From positions 1 to 11,536 of the forward strand of contig NZ_CAAFOM010000292.1 of the NCBI RefSeq assembly GCF_900764565.1: a stretch of DNA of 11,536 bases, in the 5' to 3' direction. Source of the stretch: an uncultured Catenibacterium sp. (GTDB lineage Bacteria > Bacillota_I > Bacilli_A > Erysipelotrichales > Coprobacillaceae). Below the pieces are notes generated by a model. The model ran no database searches. It was not told where the DNA came from and worked only from the letters and a program-made list of their open reading frames with translations. Positions 1-7,154 of the stretch are shown piece by piece. A program made the translations under genes and the position numbers. Position 1 is the stretch's first letter. Each line of letters starts with the position of its first letter.

Positions 1-239
1 AATCTATTGAACTCTGCAAACTGAGTGATATACTGCCATACTTCCTTATTATTTGTATGGAAGATATGGGCACCGTATTTATGTACATTGATGCCTTCTA
101 CTTCTTCAGTATAGATATTTCCTGCAATGTTAGGTCTCTTATCAATGACAAGAACCTTCTTTCCTCTTTTGTTTGCTTCATGGGCGAAAATAGCACCATA
201 AAGACCTGATCCTACTACTAGATAATCATATTTACTCAT
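1..239 (-). CDS. glf: UDP-galactopyranose mutase, N-terminal part (runs off left edge)
   Basis: The flavoenzyme interconverts UDP-galactopyranose and UDP-galactofuranose in the cytoplasm, supplying Galf for surface glycans. Only the first 79 residues are present. They show a Rossmann FAD-binding start (VVGSGLYGA, residues 8-16), an acidic/basic strand end (VLVIDKRPNIAGN, 29-41) and the family-typical KYGAHIFHT (54-62). I read the start as ATG at 239-237 because AAGGAGG lies 8 nt upstream (254-248). The first 8 bp overlap the end of the polymerase gene (ATGAGTAA), so the two are probably translationally coupled. This is the last visible gene of the wbaP operon. Family assignment is from motifs recognised by eye; the C-terminal two thirds cannot be checked here. 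Confidence 0.93.
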   Translation of the reverse strand, partial: MSKYDYLVVGSGLYGAIFAHEANKRGKKVLVIDKRPNIAGNIYTEEVEGINVHKYGAHIFHTNNKEVWQYITQFAEFNR

Positions 240-1497
240 CTAAGTGTCCTCCTTGGTTAAATAATAAATCATTTAGTACTGGTATAATTGTAAAACAGAA
301 TATTGAAAATGTAATTGAAGTAATTCTAGGATTCAATAAACTGAACGTTGTAGTAATAAATGCAATAAACAATAATCCGTCTTTCTTATTCTTATAAAGA
401 TACCAGATTACTGCTGCTAAAATAATGAAGAATGAAATAAAGAAAATCCATCCATTTTCAAATAAGAGTCTCATGTATTCATTATCAATGAAATTGCTTC
501 GAATAATACTATATTCTTTTGCATTATCTAATGAATAACCAACCAAATCTATATTACTTCCAAACAAACTATATCCTGATCTTTTAAAGTTATAAAACGT
601 CTGATAAAGTCTGTTAGATAATACATCATTCAACTTTGAAAAAGCCTTAAATAGAAAACTATTGATATTAGCATGATTAAATGCATAACCAAACACATTT
701 ACAATCACAAAACTTCCAACTGGATAAAGAATGAATAATGATGAAAACAACTTTTTGACAACATCAACCAATTTCTCTATCTTTTTAGTAATGCTAAACT
801 TATTTAGTACTAAACAAAATACTATTAATTCTGATACTAAGAATTCGGTTCTAGAGTTTGTTACAAAATAAGTAAATAACACTAATAACTGATATACACC
901 AATTTCCTTAAAATCAACTTTAAATCTACATCTATATGACGCATGAAGTATATAAAATAAAACTAATTGCGCTAAATAAGTCGGATATCCAAATCCTAAG
1001 GAATGACGTGCTGTTCCATCAACTCTCATATTAACGTAGTCGTACAATATATCAAATGAGCATAGTGTAATAAATAAAACCATTACTAGAAACTGCATAT
1101 TAGTAACTGAATCAACCATAGAATCAAAATCAAAACATGCAGCATAACATAATGCGAGCAATAAGAAAATCAACGTTTTGTTTTTTGTTAAAACAAAATT
1201 AATCACCATACTTATTACTACAACTAAAGACAAAATAAATATTGTCCATTGTCTTGAATTAAATGATTTGATTTTATTGATATATTCAGAAATATCAAAT
1301 TTTGTTAATCTGCTGACTATAATGAATATAAAATATAGATAGCACAAATATCTTAATAGTTTAATTAATACAACTGCTTTTGAAAAACTATGACTGATAG
1401 TCGACAAGTCTAACCATAATGTAAAATAATAAAGACCAAACATCAATATACCAAAATGAGAAGTCTGTATTTTATTTAATATTCCTTTTTCTTTCAA
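232..1497 (-). CDS. Wzy-like polysaccharide polymerase (O-antigen ligase/polymerase family)
   Basis: A 421-residue polytopic membrane protein with roughly 10-12 hydrophobic segments. It probably joins lipid-linked repeat units into polymer on the outer face of the membrane. Features typical of Firmicute Wzy proteins are RHSLGFGYPTYLA (164-176), TNSRTEFL after a membrane segment (213-220), an LSNRL...LFGS stretch (293-314) that often sits in the large outer loop, and DNEYMRLLFENG (338-349) before the last helices. Wzy sequences are very divergent, so the linkage formed cannot be predicted. The start is TTG (1497-1495), supported by AGGAGG 8 nt upstream. It follows the lipoprotein gene by 16 bp and overlaps glf by 8 bp. 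An O-antigen ligase-like role is possible, but the priming enzyme and glf in the same operon favour a polymerase. Confidence 0.8.
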   Translation of the reverse strand: MKEKGILNKIQTSHFGILMFGLYYFTLWLDLSTISHSFSKAVVLIKLLRYLCYLYFIFIIVSRLTKFDISEYINKIKSFNSRQWTIFILSLVVVISMVINFVLTKNKTLIFLLLALCYAACFDFDSMVDSVTNMQFLVMVLFITLCSFDILYDYVNMRVDGTARHSLGFGYPTYLAQLVLFYILHASYRCRFKVDFKEIGVYQLLVLFTYFVTNSRTEFLVSELIVFCLVLNKFSITKKIEKLVDVVKKLFSSLFILYPVGSFVIVNVFGYAFNHANINSFLFKAFSKLNDVLSNRLYQTFYNFKRSGYSLFGSNIDLVGYSLDNAKEYSIIRSNFIDNEYMRLLFENGWIFFISFFIILAAVIWYLYKNKKDGLLFIAFITTTFSLLNPRITSITFSIFCFTIIPVLNDLLFNQGGHLDE

Positions 1498-1503
1498 ACT
1501 ATA

Positions 1504-1512
1504 CTCCTCCTC
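1504..1512 (-). promoter_or_regulatory. Ribosome binding site that fixes the TTG start of the polymerase gene
   Basis: On the minus strand the 16-bp gap between the lipoprotein stop and the polymerase holds GAGGAGGAG, with 8 nt between AGGAGG and TTG at 1497. No ATG lies closer, so the rare start codon is credible. Confidence 0.75.
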
Positions 1513-1513
1513 A

Positions 1514-3091
1514 TTAACGCATGCTCATATATCTAAAGCTATATGGTGCACCACTAAAATTACAAATCAAATCAGTGACACTCATATTAATTAAGTATCT
1601 CTGTCCCTGATGAACAACTGGAATAAATGCATAGTCACGCATTGCGACTCTTTCCGCATTTAAGAATGCATAGTAACGTTCATCCTGATCTTTCGCATTC
1701 ACTGCAGTTCTAAAGTAGTTATTAAATTCATTATTCGCATAATGGTTAATACCCTGATTATTTACTGCAAGAGGAGCGAGATAATCATATGCATCATTAC
1801 ATACACCCTTGATACGTAATAAAGAAAGCTCTGCCTGATTATAATCTACAGTATTCACTTCTTTTAAATACACCTTGAACTGTTTAGTTGCTTCAAGATC
1901 TTCTTTAATCTTACCCGCAATTGCCTTAGCTGCTGGATAATCATTTGTATAAGTTAAAGTAAATGTGAATTTCTTTAACTTATATTCTTTAAGAAGCTTA
2001 CTTAAAGATTTCTTTGCTTCCTTTTTGTCATACTTTAATTTATATCGAGAAGCATCTCTAATAAACTGCTTATTAGAATTGAAGCAGATACCCATAGGAA
2101 GTAATCCCTGAGCTTTATGGCTTCCATCATGTAAAACCTTTTTATTGTATTTCTTTCTTTCAAGTAATGTAGACATTGCTTCACGTACTCTTACATCTGA
2201 TAAATACTGATCCTTGAAGTTAGGTACTAAATCCCACATAACACTATCATCTAATGTTGTACTAGAATCTTTACCATCATACTTCTTCGCATTTTCACCA
2301 GTGACAGACGCAAAATCAATCTTACCTTCATCAAACATCTTGATCTTATCTTCATTACTGATTCCAAAATACATATTAATGCAATCGATATTTGTCTTCT
2401 TTGCGATATAACATGTCTTATTCTTCTTTAAAGTAATCTTATCTTTAGAAATAGAAGACACCTTATATGTACCACAAGACAATAATGTCTTAGGAGAAGT
2501 GGCGTACTTGTCTCCTTGTGTTTCTACAAACTTCTGATTCAATGGGAAGAATACTGGCTGAGTCACTAAATCCATAAAACGTGATGTCTTATATGCAAGA
2601 TTAACGACTAACTTCTTATCCTTCACATAAACACCTAATGTATCTGCAGACTTTCTACCATTGTAGATTTCATCTGCTCCTGCAATGGCTGCACCATAAG
2701 ATGTAAGCAGCTTAGATGCATCAGAATGCATAGATAAGGCTCTCTTCCATGCATATACAAAATCTTCTGCAGTCACAGGATCCCCATTAGACCATTTCAC
2801 ATTTTTTCTTATTTCAAAGGTATATGTTTTACCATCATCACTGACTTTCATACTTTTCGCAATGGCTGGCTTTAACTTACTTTTCACATTATAAGCATAT
2901 AAACCATCACCAAAAGCCTGAATCACATTCGTAGATGTTTCATCAATCGCCTTTGAAGCATCAAGTGAAGTCACATAACCAGAATCCGCAAAATTAAATA
3001 CCTTCTGTGCACCTGCATTATTCACAAATGAACAGCCTGTCATCATAGTTAATACAAGTGTAAGTGTAATTATTCTCTTAAATAAACTCAT
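1514..3091 (-). CDS. OppA-like extracellular solute-binding lipoprotein (SBP family 5)
   Basis: A 525-residue lipoprotein of the oligopeptide-binding family, normally the outside receptor of an ABC importer. A lipoprotein signal ends in MTGC (17-20), with Cys20 the lipidation site. Next comes a clear family-5 pattern: an SLDA segment near residue 43, a KLKPAIAKSMKVSDDGKTYT stretch and WSNGDPVTAEDFVYAWKRAL (100-119). Later VREAMSTLLERKKYN matches the usual VRKAL...DR region. By memory of E. coli OppA (AGWCADYNEPTSFL), the peptide N-terminus-binding segment here reads KGVCNDAYDYLAPL: the Asp is kept and the Trp is Val. The length is normal for the family. The start ATG overlaps the stop of the upstream gene (TAATG) and has GGAGAG 8 nt upstream. 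No permease or ATPase gene is in the window, and a peptide receptor inside a polysaccharide operon is odd. Ligand and partner are unknown. Confidence 0.88.
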   Translation of the reverse strand: MSLFKRIITLTLVLTMMTGCSFVNNAGAQKVFNFADSGYVTSLDASKAIDETSTNVIQAFGDGLYAYNVKSKLKPAIAKSMKVSDDGKTYTFEIRKNVKWSNGDPVTAEDFVYAWKRALSMHSDASKLLTSYGAAIAGADEIYNGRKSADTLGVYVKDKKLVVNLAYKTSRFMDLVTQPVFFPLNQKFVETQGDKYATSPKTLLSCGTYKVSSISKDKITLKKNKTCYIAKKTNIDCINMYFGISNEDKIKMFDEGKIDFASVTGENAKKYDGKDSSTTLDDSVMWDLVPNFKDQYLSDVRVREAMSTLLERKKYNKKVLHDGSHKAQGLLPMGICFNSNKQFIRDASRYKLKYDKKEAKKSLSKLLKEYKLKKFTFTLTYTNDYPAAKAIAGKIKEDLEATKQFKVYLKEVNTVDYNQAELSLLRIKGVCNDAYDYLAPLAVNNQGINHYANNEFNNYFRTAVNAKDQDERYYAFLNAERVAMRDYAFIPVVHQGQRYLINMSVTDLICNFSGAPYSFRYMSMR

Positions 3092-3867
3092 TAGAAACTC
3101 TCTCCATACTTCTTATGTAAGAACTTAGCCTTTAAGAATCCCATTCCCTTTTTAAACATGTTGATCTTTTCCATGTATACAAATGGCACTTCCTTACATG
3201 CATAGCCGTTCTCCATCATCCAGACATCTAATAATAATTCACTAATTCTTCCTGGATAACGTGCATGGAAACTATTATATTCAGCACTTTCGAATCTCTT
3301 TGTCAATTCAAATAAAATACCGAACAACCATTCACAATAAGCATCAAAATATTCTTTCTTCATCACAAACATATTAAAAGCATGCATTGTCTTTTCTTTC
3401 ATATGTTTATCAAAAGCTGGTAAATATTCTGGACACTTTTCTTCAATAATCTTTCTTGTTTCATCTAGTGGTTCTGGATAAAGTGTATGAACATAATGAT
3501 CATAGATTGTTTCAATATAATAATTACGTCTCTTAGTTACTAAGATATCATTATCCTTTAATAATTCTTCTGCTTCCTTAGAAGTAAGAACACAATCAAA
3601 TGGATCCTTTGTCTTCTTCTTTCCTCTAAAATGTCTACGATAATGTGCTAAACCTACATAATCTGCATCTAAATTCTTCCAAGCCCAATATAATCCTGTT
3701 AACTCACAGAACTGTGGGTTTAAAGAAGAAATATTATCACCTGTATTATCACGTGTATATCCAAGATCATCCTTACCTTCTGCACCTACCTGTACAGGAA
3801 CATACATCTCATCATCAGGCATACGATATTTCTTATGTGTTGCAATAATAATCTTTACTGATGGCAT
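3091..3867 (-). CDS. DUF4422 glycosyltransferase-like protein
   Basis: A 258-residue soluble protein of the DUF4422 type, common in capsule and exopolysaccharide clusters and thought to be a cytoplasmic sugar transferase. Visible marks are the N-terminal strand VKIIIATHKKY (4-14), NPQFCELTGLYWAWKN (50-65) and the signature GLAHYRRHF (72-80), with an aromatic, basic C-terminus. I place the start at ATG 3867: AGGAG (3880-3876) has 8 nt to it but only 2 nt to the ATG at 3873. A longer TTG-started frame from 3909 would have that Shine-Dalgarno inside it. It starts 13 bp after wbaP ends and shares a TAATG junction with the lipoprotein gene. A galactofuranosyl role would fit the nearby glf, but that is inference; acceptor and donor are unknown. 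Confidence 0.82.
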   Translation of the reverse strand: MPSVKIIIATHKKYRMPDDEMYVPVQVGAEGKDDLGYTRDNTGDNISSLNPQFCELTGLYWAWKNLDADYVGLAHYRRHFRGKKKTKDPFDCVLTSKEAEELLKDNDILVTKRRNYYIETIYDHYVHTLYPEPLDETRKIIEEKCPEYLPAFDKHMKEKTMHAFNMFVMKKEYFDAYCEWLFGILFELTKRFESAEYNSFHARYPGRISELLLDVWMMENGYACKEVPFVYMEKINMFKKGMGFLKAKFLHKKYGESF

Positions 3868-3880
3868 ATTCATTACTCCT

Positions 3881-5326
3881 TTACATTGATCCTTCTTTTT
3901 TGAAAACAACCTGCACTGTCTTCAATAAGATCTGAATATCAAGACTGAACTTCCAGTTCTTGATATATTCTTTATCTAATCTTGCGATTTCTTCAAAGTC
4001 AGTGATATTACTTCTACCACTTACCTGCCACATACCTGTAATACCTGGCTTAAATGCAAGACGTGCTCTATGACGTAATTCATACTTATTCCATTCATCA
4101 AGAGTAGGAGGTCTAGTACCTACTAAACTCATATCACCCTTTAATACATTAAAGAACTGAGGGAATTCATCTAGAGACCAGTCTCTAATAAAGTTACCCA
4201 CACCCTTCTTAATAGTACCATCAGCTTTCTTCTTACAGCCAATAATACGAGGGTCATATTCAAGCTTGAACATCATACCATCCTTGACTCTATTTTGAGC
4301 CATAAGTTCTTTCTTACGCTCTTCAGCGTCCATATACATACTTCTAAACTTATACATATTGAACACTTTACCATTTCTACCAACTCTCTTCTGTTTAAAG
4401 AAGATTGGTCCTGGTGACGCAATAAAGATAGCAGGAGCTAGGAAAATAGTTAGAATGAGTGTAATTAAACAGCCTACTAAACCACCAATAATATCTAGTA
4501 TTCTCTTGGCAATCCAGTCATATTCATTAATAGAGTTCATGCTGACAGTCAATACCTGATTTTCACCCATTCTTTCAAACTGTTTACGATAACCTTTTAA
4601 TGAGTTATACTCACTGATTTCTACATGTACTGCAAGACCCATTTCTGCTAGGTCTTTTACTAAAGAAGTTGAGAAAACATCTTCTCTAGGAAGAATAACC
4701 AAAGCTTCGTCCATCCACTGTCTCAATACATAATCTATGACAGTATCCTGAGACGCGACAATGGACCAGCCATGCGATTTCTGACCTTCCATATTCTTAT
4801 CTAGGACTGCAAAGCCAACACTCTGGTATTCATCTAAACCAAATGTTTTCTTATTCTCTGTAATAGAATCAATAAACTCAGACTCTGTAATCACGATTAA
4901 TGACTTCTTATTATTCTTTCTTCTACGTCTTACAATTGGCTTCATAACACAATGCACAATATAAGTAAACATTGCATCAAATACACATGTAAAACCTAAA
5001 GTTAAACGTGATACATCATCCTTCTGTGCATAGAAAATATAAGCTGTAGAAACAACCATTAATAATAATGATTTCTCTATTACCTTAATCATTTCTGTGA
5101 CGTTATTACGTTTCAGAATATTCTTTAAAATATTAAAGAATATAATAATCAACATATCTAATAGTGTCATGACTATCGCAATATTGACATACAATGATCT
5201 CGTATATATATCAAGTATTCCATGACGCATGTAGTAAGCTAGAAAAATAGCTAACTGTAGACAGATCAGGTCCGCAATTAAGAAGTCTAAATGCTTCGCC
5301 CATCCTCTTAATTTCCTTTTATACAT
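3881..5326 (-). CDS. Undecaprenyl-phosphate sugar phosphotransferase (WbaP/CpsE-type priming enzyme)
   Basis: Transfers a hexose-1-phosphate from a UDP-sugar to undecaprenyl phosphate, the first step of repeat-unit assembly at the inner membrane. The protein has 481 residues. Four N-terminal membrane helices (about 14-35, 45-70, 86-103, 108-129) are followed by a Rossmann-like cytoplasmic domain (about 140-260). Then come a re-entrant hydrophobic segment (275-303) and the bacterial sugar transferase domain. That domain shows SPGPIFFKQKRVGRNGK (304-320), YKFRSM (325-330), the catalytic dyad in SLDEF (Asp386-Glu387), GTRPP (403-407) and GITGMWQVSGRS (428-439). All expected parts are present and the length is typical. 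It is the first gene of the exopolysaccharide operon. The start ATG has AAGGA about 12 nt upstream, a rather long spacing. Glucose or galactose is the usual sugar, but the sequence does not decide which. Confidence 0.93.
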   Translation of the reverse strand: MYKRKLRGWAKHLDFLIADLICLQLAIFLAYYMRHGILDIYTRSLYVNIAIVMTLLDMLIIIFFNILKNILKRNNVTEMIKVIEKSLLLMVVSTAYIFYAQKDDVSRLTLGFTCVFDAMFTYIVHCVMKPIVRRRRKNNKKSLIVITESEFIDSITENKKTFGLDEYQSVGFAVLDKNMEGQKSHGWSIVASQDTVIDYVLRQWMDEALVILPREDVFSTSLVKDLAEMGLAVHVEISEYNSLKGYRKQFERMGENQVLTVSMNSINEYDWIAKRILDIIGGLVGCLITLILTIFLAPAIFIASPGPIFFKQKRVGRNGKVFNMYKFRSMYMDAEERKKELMAQNRVKDGMMFKLEYDPRIIGCKKKADGTIKKGVGNFIRDWSLDEFPQFFNVLKGDMSLVGTRPPTLDEWNKYELRHRARLAFKPGITGMWQVSGRSNITDFEEIARLDKEYIKNWKFSLDIQILLKTVQVVFKKEGSM

Positions 5327-5366
5327 CTCATATTCACATCCTTATTTTTAAGTTCATACTAAAGTA

Positions 5367-5372
5367 ACTATA
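5367..5372 (-). promoter_or_regulatory. Possible extended -10 element close to wbaP
   Basis: On the minus strand TGG precedes TATAGT, matching the TGn-TATAAT extended -10 form, 40 bp before the wbaP start. No good -35 lies 16-18 bp upstream. It is an alternative to the TATAAT at 5412-5407. Confidence 0.35.
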
Positions 5373-5406
5373 CCACAAAATGGTCTGTAATTCACTCATT
5401 GCCGTT

Positions 5407-5412
5407 ATTATA
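5407..5412 (-). promoter_or_regulatory. -10 element (TATAAT) of the exopolysaccharide operon
   Basis: A perfect TATAAT on the minus strand lies 80 bp before the wbaP start. The hexamer 17 bp further upstream is ACATAG, a very poor -35, and it overlaps the second half of the TTACAC tandem site. This fits an activator-dependent promoter. A short inverted repeat (CCTT-N5-AAGG, 5413-5425) directly abuts the -10. I saw no terminator between the acyltransferase and wbaP, so some read-through from the upstream operon is likely. Confidence 0.55.
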
Positions 5413-5433
5413 CCTTATTACAAGGCTATCTAT

Positions 5434-5450
5434 GTGTAATTTTTGTGTAA
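5434..5450 (-). promoter_or_regulatory. TTACAC-N5-TTACAC tandem site, candidate OmpR/PhoB-family regulator box
   Basis: On the minus strand two exact TTACAC hexamers are separated by five A residues, giving an 11-bp period, upstream of TATAAT. Two direct half-sites one helical turn apart, replacing the -35, are the known layout of OmpR/PhoB-family response-regulator boxes; Bacillus PhoP prefers TTAACA-like halves with about 5 bp between. Binding here is inference. The site begins 1 bp after the acyltransferase stop codon. Confidence 0.45.
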
Positions 5451-6491
5451 TTATGGTAATACTTTCTTTCCTACTCTTAATTTACGAATGAATGCAGTTA
5501 AAATAATCGTAATAGGAATCACAACAAGCGGCATACCTAAACGATAGAAAATAGATTTTGTATAGTTCACAAGGTGTAGGTATCTATTCAAGATTTCAAT
5601 AATATAATAATGCATTAAATAGATAGGGAATGTATATTTCTTTATAAAATGCACATATTTAGAAACATTTGTTTTCATCACCTTTTCACTAATTTGTTTA
5701 ATAAACAAGAGGAATGCACCCGAATACATTACAATGGGAGCATAAGTTAAATTTTTATAAATCTGACTTACATCGCCTAAAGCGTATGATTCATAATAAG
5801 TACCACAAAAATGCATTAAGAAACCAGCTAAGCCAGCCACATAAATAATACATCTTTGATTAGGTGTAAAATCCATCTTATGAATGAGATATCCCATCAC
5901 TACGAATATTGCATAACCAATGACTACATTAATATTCAAAGGCCAAGTAATATTGAGATGAAAAGCTGAAAGAAGAAATGGGATTGTAGCATTGAAAATA
6001 AAACCTACTACAAATAAATATTTAAATAATTCTATTCTTTTACCTTCTTCAATTGATGCAAATAAAGGAATAGACAAATAAATGCCAAATAAAGGCATAA
6101 AGAACCAGTAAATTTGTACAAAACGATTATTGATAAATCCATCAACGAGAACCTTTAAAGTCAGATCAGATACTTTGACTATATGTAAGAAAAATATATC
6201 AAATAAAAGTCCCATAAACGTCCAAAACAAAAATGGAATTACTGTCTTAGAAAATCGTTTCTTCAAATAAATCTTTGTATCATATTTTTTCTGGTAATCC
6301 ATCAACGAAATGCTAGAAATCATAAAAAATACTGGAACTGCAAAAATAAATAAACTTTCAATCACGTTGGCTGTAAGCCAATATCTTTCTCTACTAAAAT
6401 CCCAAAAACACCCGTTCGTATGTAAAATAACCACTGCAAATGTAGATATCACATTTGCAAGATCAATATATTCTATCCTTTTAGTCTTCAT
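5451..6491 (-). CDS. Membrane acyltransferase (acyltransferase family 3)
   Basis: A 346-residue polytopic membrane protein that probably O-acylates a glycan, using an acyl donor from the cytoplasm. The first helix carries the family pattern R5-x4-D10 and the catalytic-type His24 in VVILHTNG. About ten hydrophobic segments follow, including WPLNINVVIGYAIFVVMGYL and FPIYLMHYYIIEILNRYL near the end, where family 3 enzymes often have a similar PxYLxH-type helix. I choose ATG at 6491: AAGGGG lies 7 nt upstream, while the longer frame would need a TTG at 6512 inside the previous gene. Only 1 bp separates it from the gtrA-like stop, so the two genes are co-translated. The acceptor may be the glycan made by the neighbouring YfhO/GT2 system or the exopolysaccharide. 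Acetyl is the usual group, but this is not shown here. Confidence 0.85.
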   Translation of the reverse strand: MKTKRIEYIDLANVISTFAVVILHTNGCFWDFSRERYWLTANVIESLFIFAVPVFFMISSISLMDYQKKYDTKIYLKKRFSKTVIPFLFWTFMGLLFDIFFLHIVKVSDLTLKVLVDGFINNRFVQIYWFFMPLFGIYLSIPLFASIEEGKRIELFKYLFVVGFIFNATIPFLLSAFHLNITWPLNINVVIGYAIFVVMGYLIHKMDFTPNQRCIIYVAGLAGFLMHFCGTYYESYALGDVSQIYKNLTYAPIVMYSGAFLLFIKQISEKVMKTNVSKYVHFIKKYTFPIYLMHYYIIEILNRYLHLVNYTKSIFYRLGMPLVVIPITIILTAFIRKLRVGKKVLP

Positions 6492-6492
6492 A

Positions 6493-6954
6493 TTATTTCC
6501 CCTTAAACACAAATAACTTACTAATTAAATAGTTCCCAACAAGCACAAGAATCTGTGCTGCGACCTTCACACCAATACTATTCATACTTAACAAATTAAT
6601 ACCTACATATAAAATAACTTCTTCCATTAATAAAGTGGCAACACGTCCTCCAAAGAAAGAAACCATTTCCTGGATAATACCCTTCATACCTTCAGCATTA
6701 CTATCAAATACCCAGATACGATTTGTCACATAGGCAAATAATACTGCAAGTATCCAAGAGAAGATATTCGCAATCATTGGATCCATATGCATACTGATAT
6801 CAAAGAAGGCGTAAGAACCAATACTAATGAATGTAGTTAAACCACCAAAGAATAAATATAATAATACTTCTTTATATTTCTTATAAAACGGATTAAAGAT
6901 ACTAAGGATCTTCCACTCCATGATTCTATCAAATATATCTTTATCTTTTTTCAT
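6493..6954 (-). CDS. GtrA-family lipid-linked sugar flippase
   Basis: A 153-residue protein with four membrane helices (about 30-51, 61-77, 96-120, 128-147), the size and topology of the GtrA family. These proteins are believed to flip undecaprenyl-phosphate-linked single sugars to the outer leaflet. Family marks are LFFGGLTTF at helix 1, TNRIWVF (77-83) after helix 2 and NYLISKLFVF (141-150) at the end. The start ATG has AAGGAG 6 nt upstream and a good promoter 40 bp away. It is followed after 1 bp by the acyltransferase gene and is divergent from the yfhO-like gene. The likely partners are the GT2 and YfhO-type proteins encoded on the other strand. In many genomes all these genes sit in one operon; here they are split. 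Confidence 0.9.
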   Translation of the reverse strand: MKKDKDIFDRIMEWKILSIFNPFYKKYKEVLLYLFFGGLTTFISIGSYAFFDISMHMDPMIANIFSWILAVLFAYVTNRIWVFDSNAEGMKGIIQEMVSFFGGRVATLLMEEVILYVGINLLSMNSIGVKVAAQILVLVGNYLISKLFVFKGK

Positions 6955-6993
6955 AAAACTCTCCTTATTTGTTTTTTGGTCACATACGTAATC

Positions 6994-7022
6994 ATTATAT
7001 TCTATTTGATTGTATACATCAA
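6994..7022 (-). promoter_or_regulatory. Promoter of the gtrA-acyltransferase operon
   Basis: Read on the minus strand: TTGATG (7022-7017), 17-bp spacer, TATAAT (6999-6994). The predicted transcript would start near 6987 and have a leader of about 33 nt before the ATG. Confidence 0.7.
7006..7022. promoter_or_regulatory. Near-palindrome over the gtrA -35, candidate operator
   Basis: TTGATTGTATACATCAA contains the perfect palindrome TGTATACA flanked by TTGA and TCAA arms with a single extra T on one side. It covers the -35 and upstream spacer of the minus-strand promoter, where a repressor could act. No cognate regulator gene is in the window. Confidence 0.35.
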
Positions 7023-7068
7023 AAAAAACAGAGAATTTCAGAAAATAATTTGATACATATACCTTTCA

Positions 7069-7084
7069 CGTAATATCGTAATAT
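7069..7084 (+). repeat. Tandem CGTAATAT direct repeat
   Basis: Two exact 8-bp copies lie side by side, 14 bp upstream of the yfhO -35. Such a spot could bind a regulator, but two copies in AT-rich DNA may also be chance. Confidence 0.4.
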
Positions 7085-7097
7085 CATAACTATCACA

Positions 7098-7126
7098 TTG
7101 AATTATATATTAGGATATGTTATAAT
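7098..7126 (+). promoter_or_regulatory. Promoter of the yfhO-GT2 operon
   Basis: TTGAAT (7098-7103), 17-bp spacer, TATAAT (7121-7126), with TG at 7118-7119 making an extended -10. The predicted start is near 7133, a leader of about 22 nt. It also shows that an upstream TTG at 7098 cannot be the translation start, since it is the -35 itself. Confidence 0.75.
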
Positions 7127-7154
7127 TATTGTGTTTGAATTCAAGGGGGTTCTT

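Larger units (their letters stand above)
6955..7154. other. Divergent intergenic control region
   Basis: A 200-bp AT-rich gap between the divergent gtrA-like and yfhO-like genes. It holds one promoter per strand, a near-palindrome over the minus-strand -35 (7006-7022), an A8 run (7021-7028) and a tandem CGTAATAT pair (7069-7084). I see no small ORF or structured RNA in it. Confidence 0.7.

Noticed and set aside
2214..2411. Plus-strand open frame inside the lipoprotein gene
   Set aside because: It is antisense to a strongly supported family-5 binding protein; the same applies to short frames at 3645-3848, 4359-4559, 6310-6516, 7679-7876 and 9079-9282.
3868..3909. Longer start (TTG 3909) for the DUF4422 gene
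   Set aside because: It would overlap the wbaP end and place the AGGAG site inside the coding region; ATG 3867 has ideal spacing.
5327..5450. Terminator between the acyltransferase and wbaP
   Set aside because: The only inverted repeat (5413-5425) has a 4-bp stem and no T run on the minus strand.
6492..6512. Longer start (TTG 6512) for the acyltransferase
   Set aside because: ATG 6491 has AAGGGG 7 nt upstream and the conserved R-x4-D pattern starts just after it.
7098..7154. N-terminal extension of the YfhO protein from TTG 7098
   Set aside because: This stretch contains the promoter and leader; the Shine-Dalgarno at 7143-7149 points to ATG 7155.
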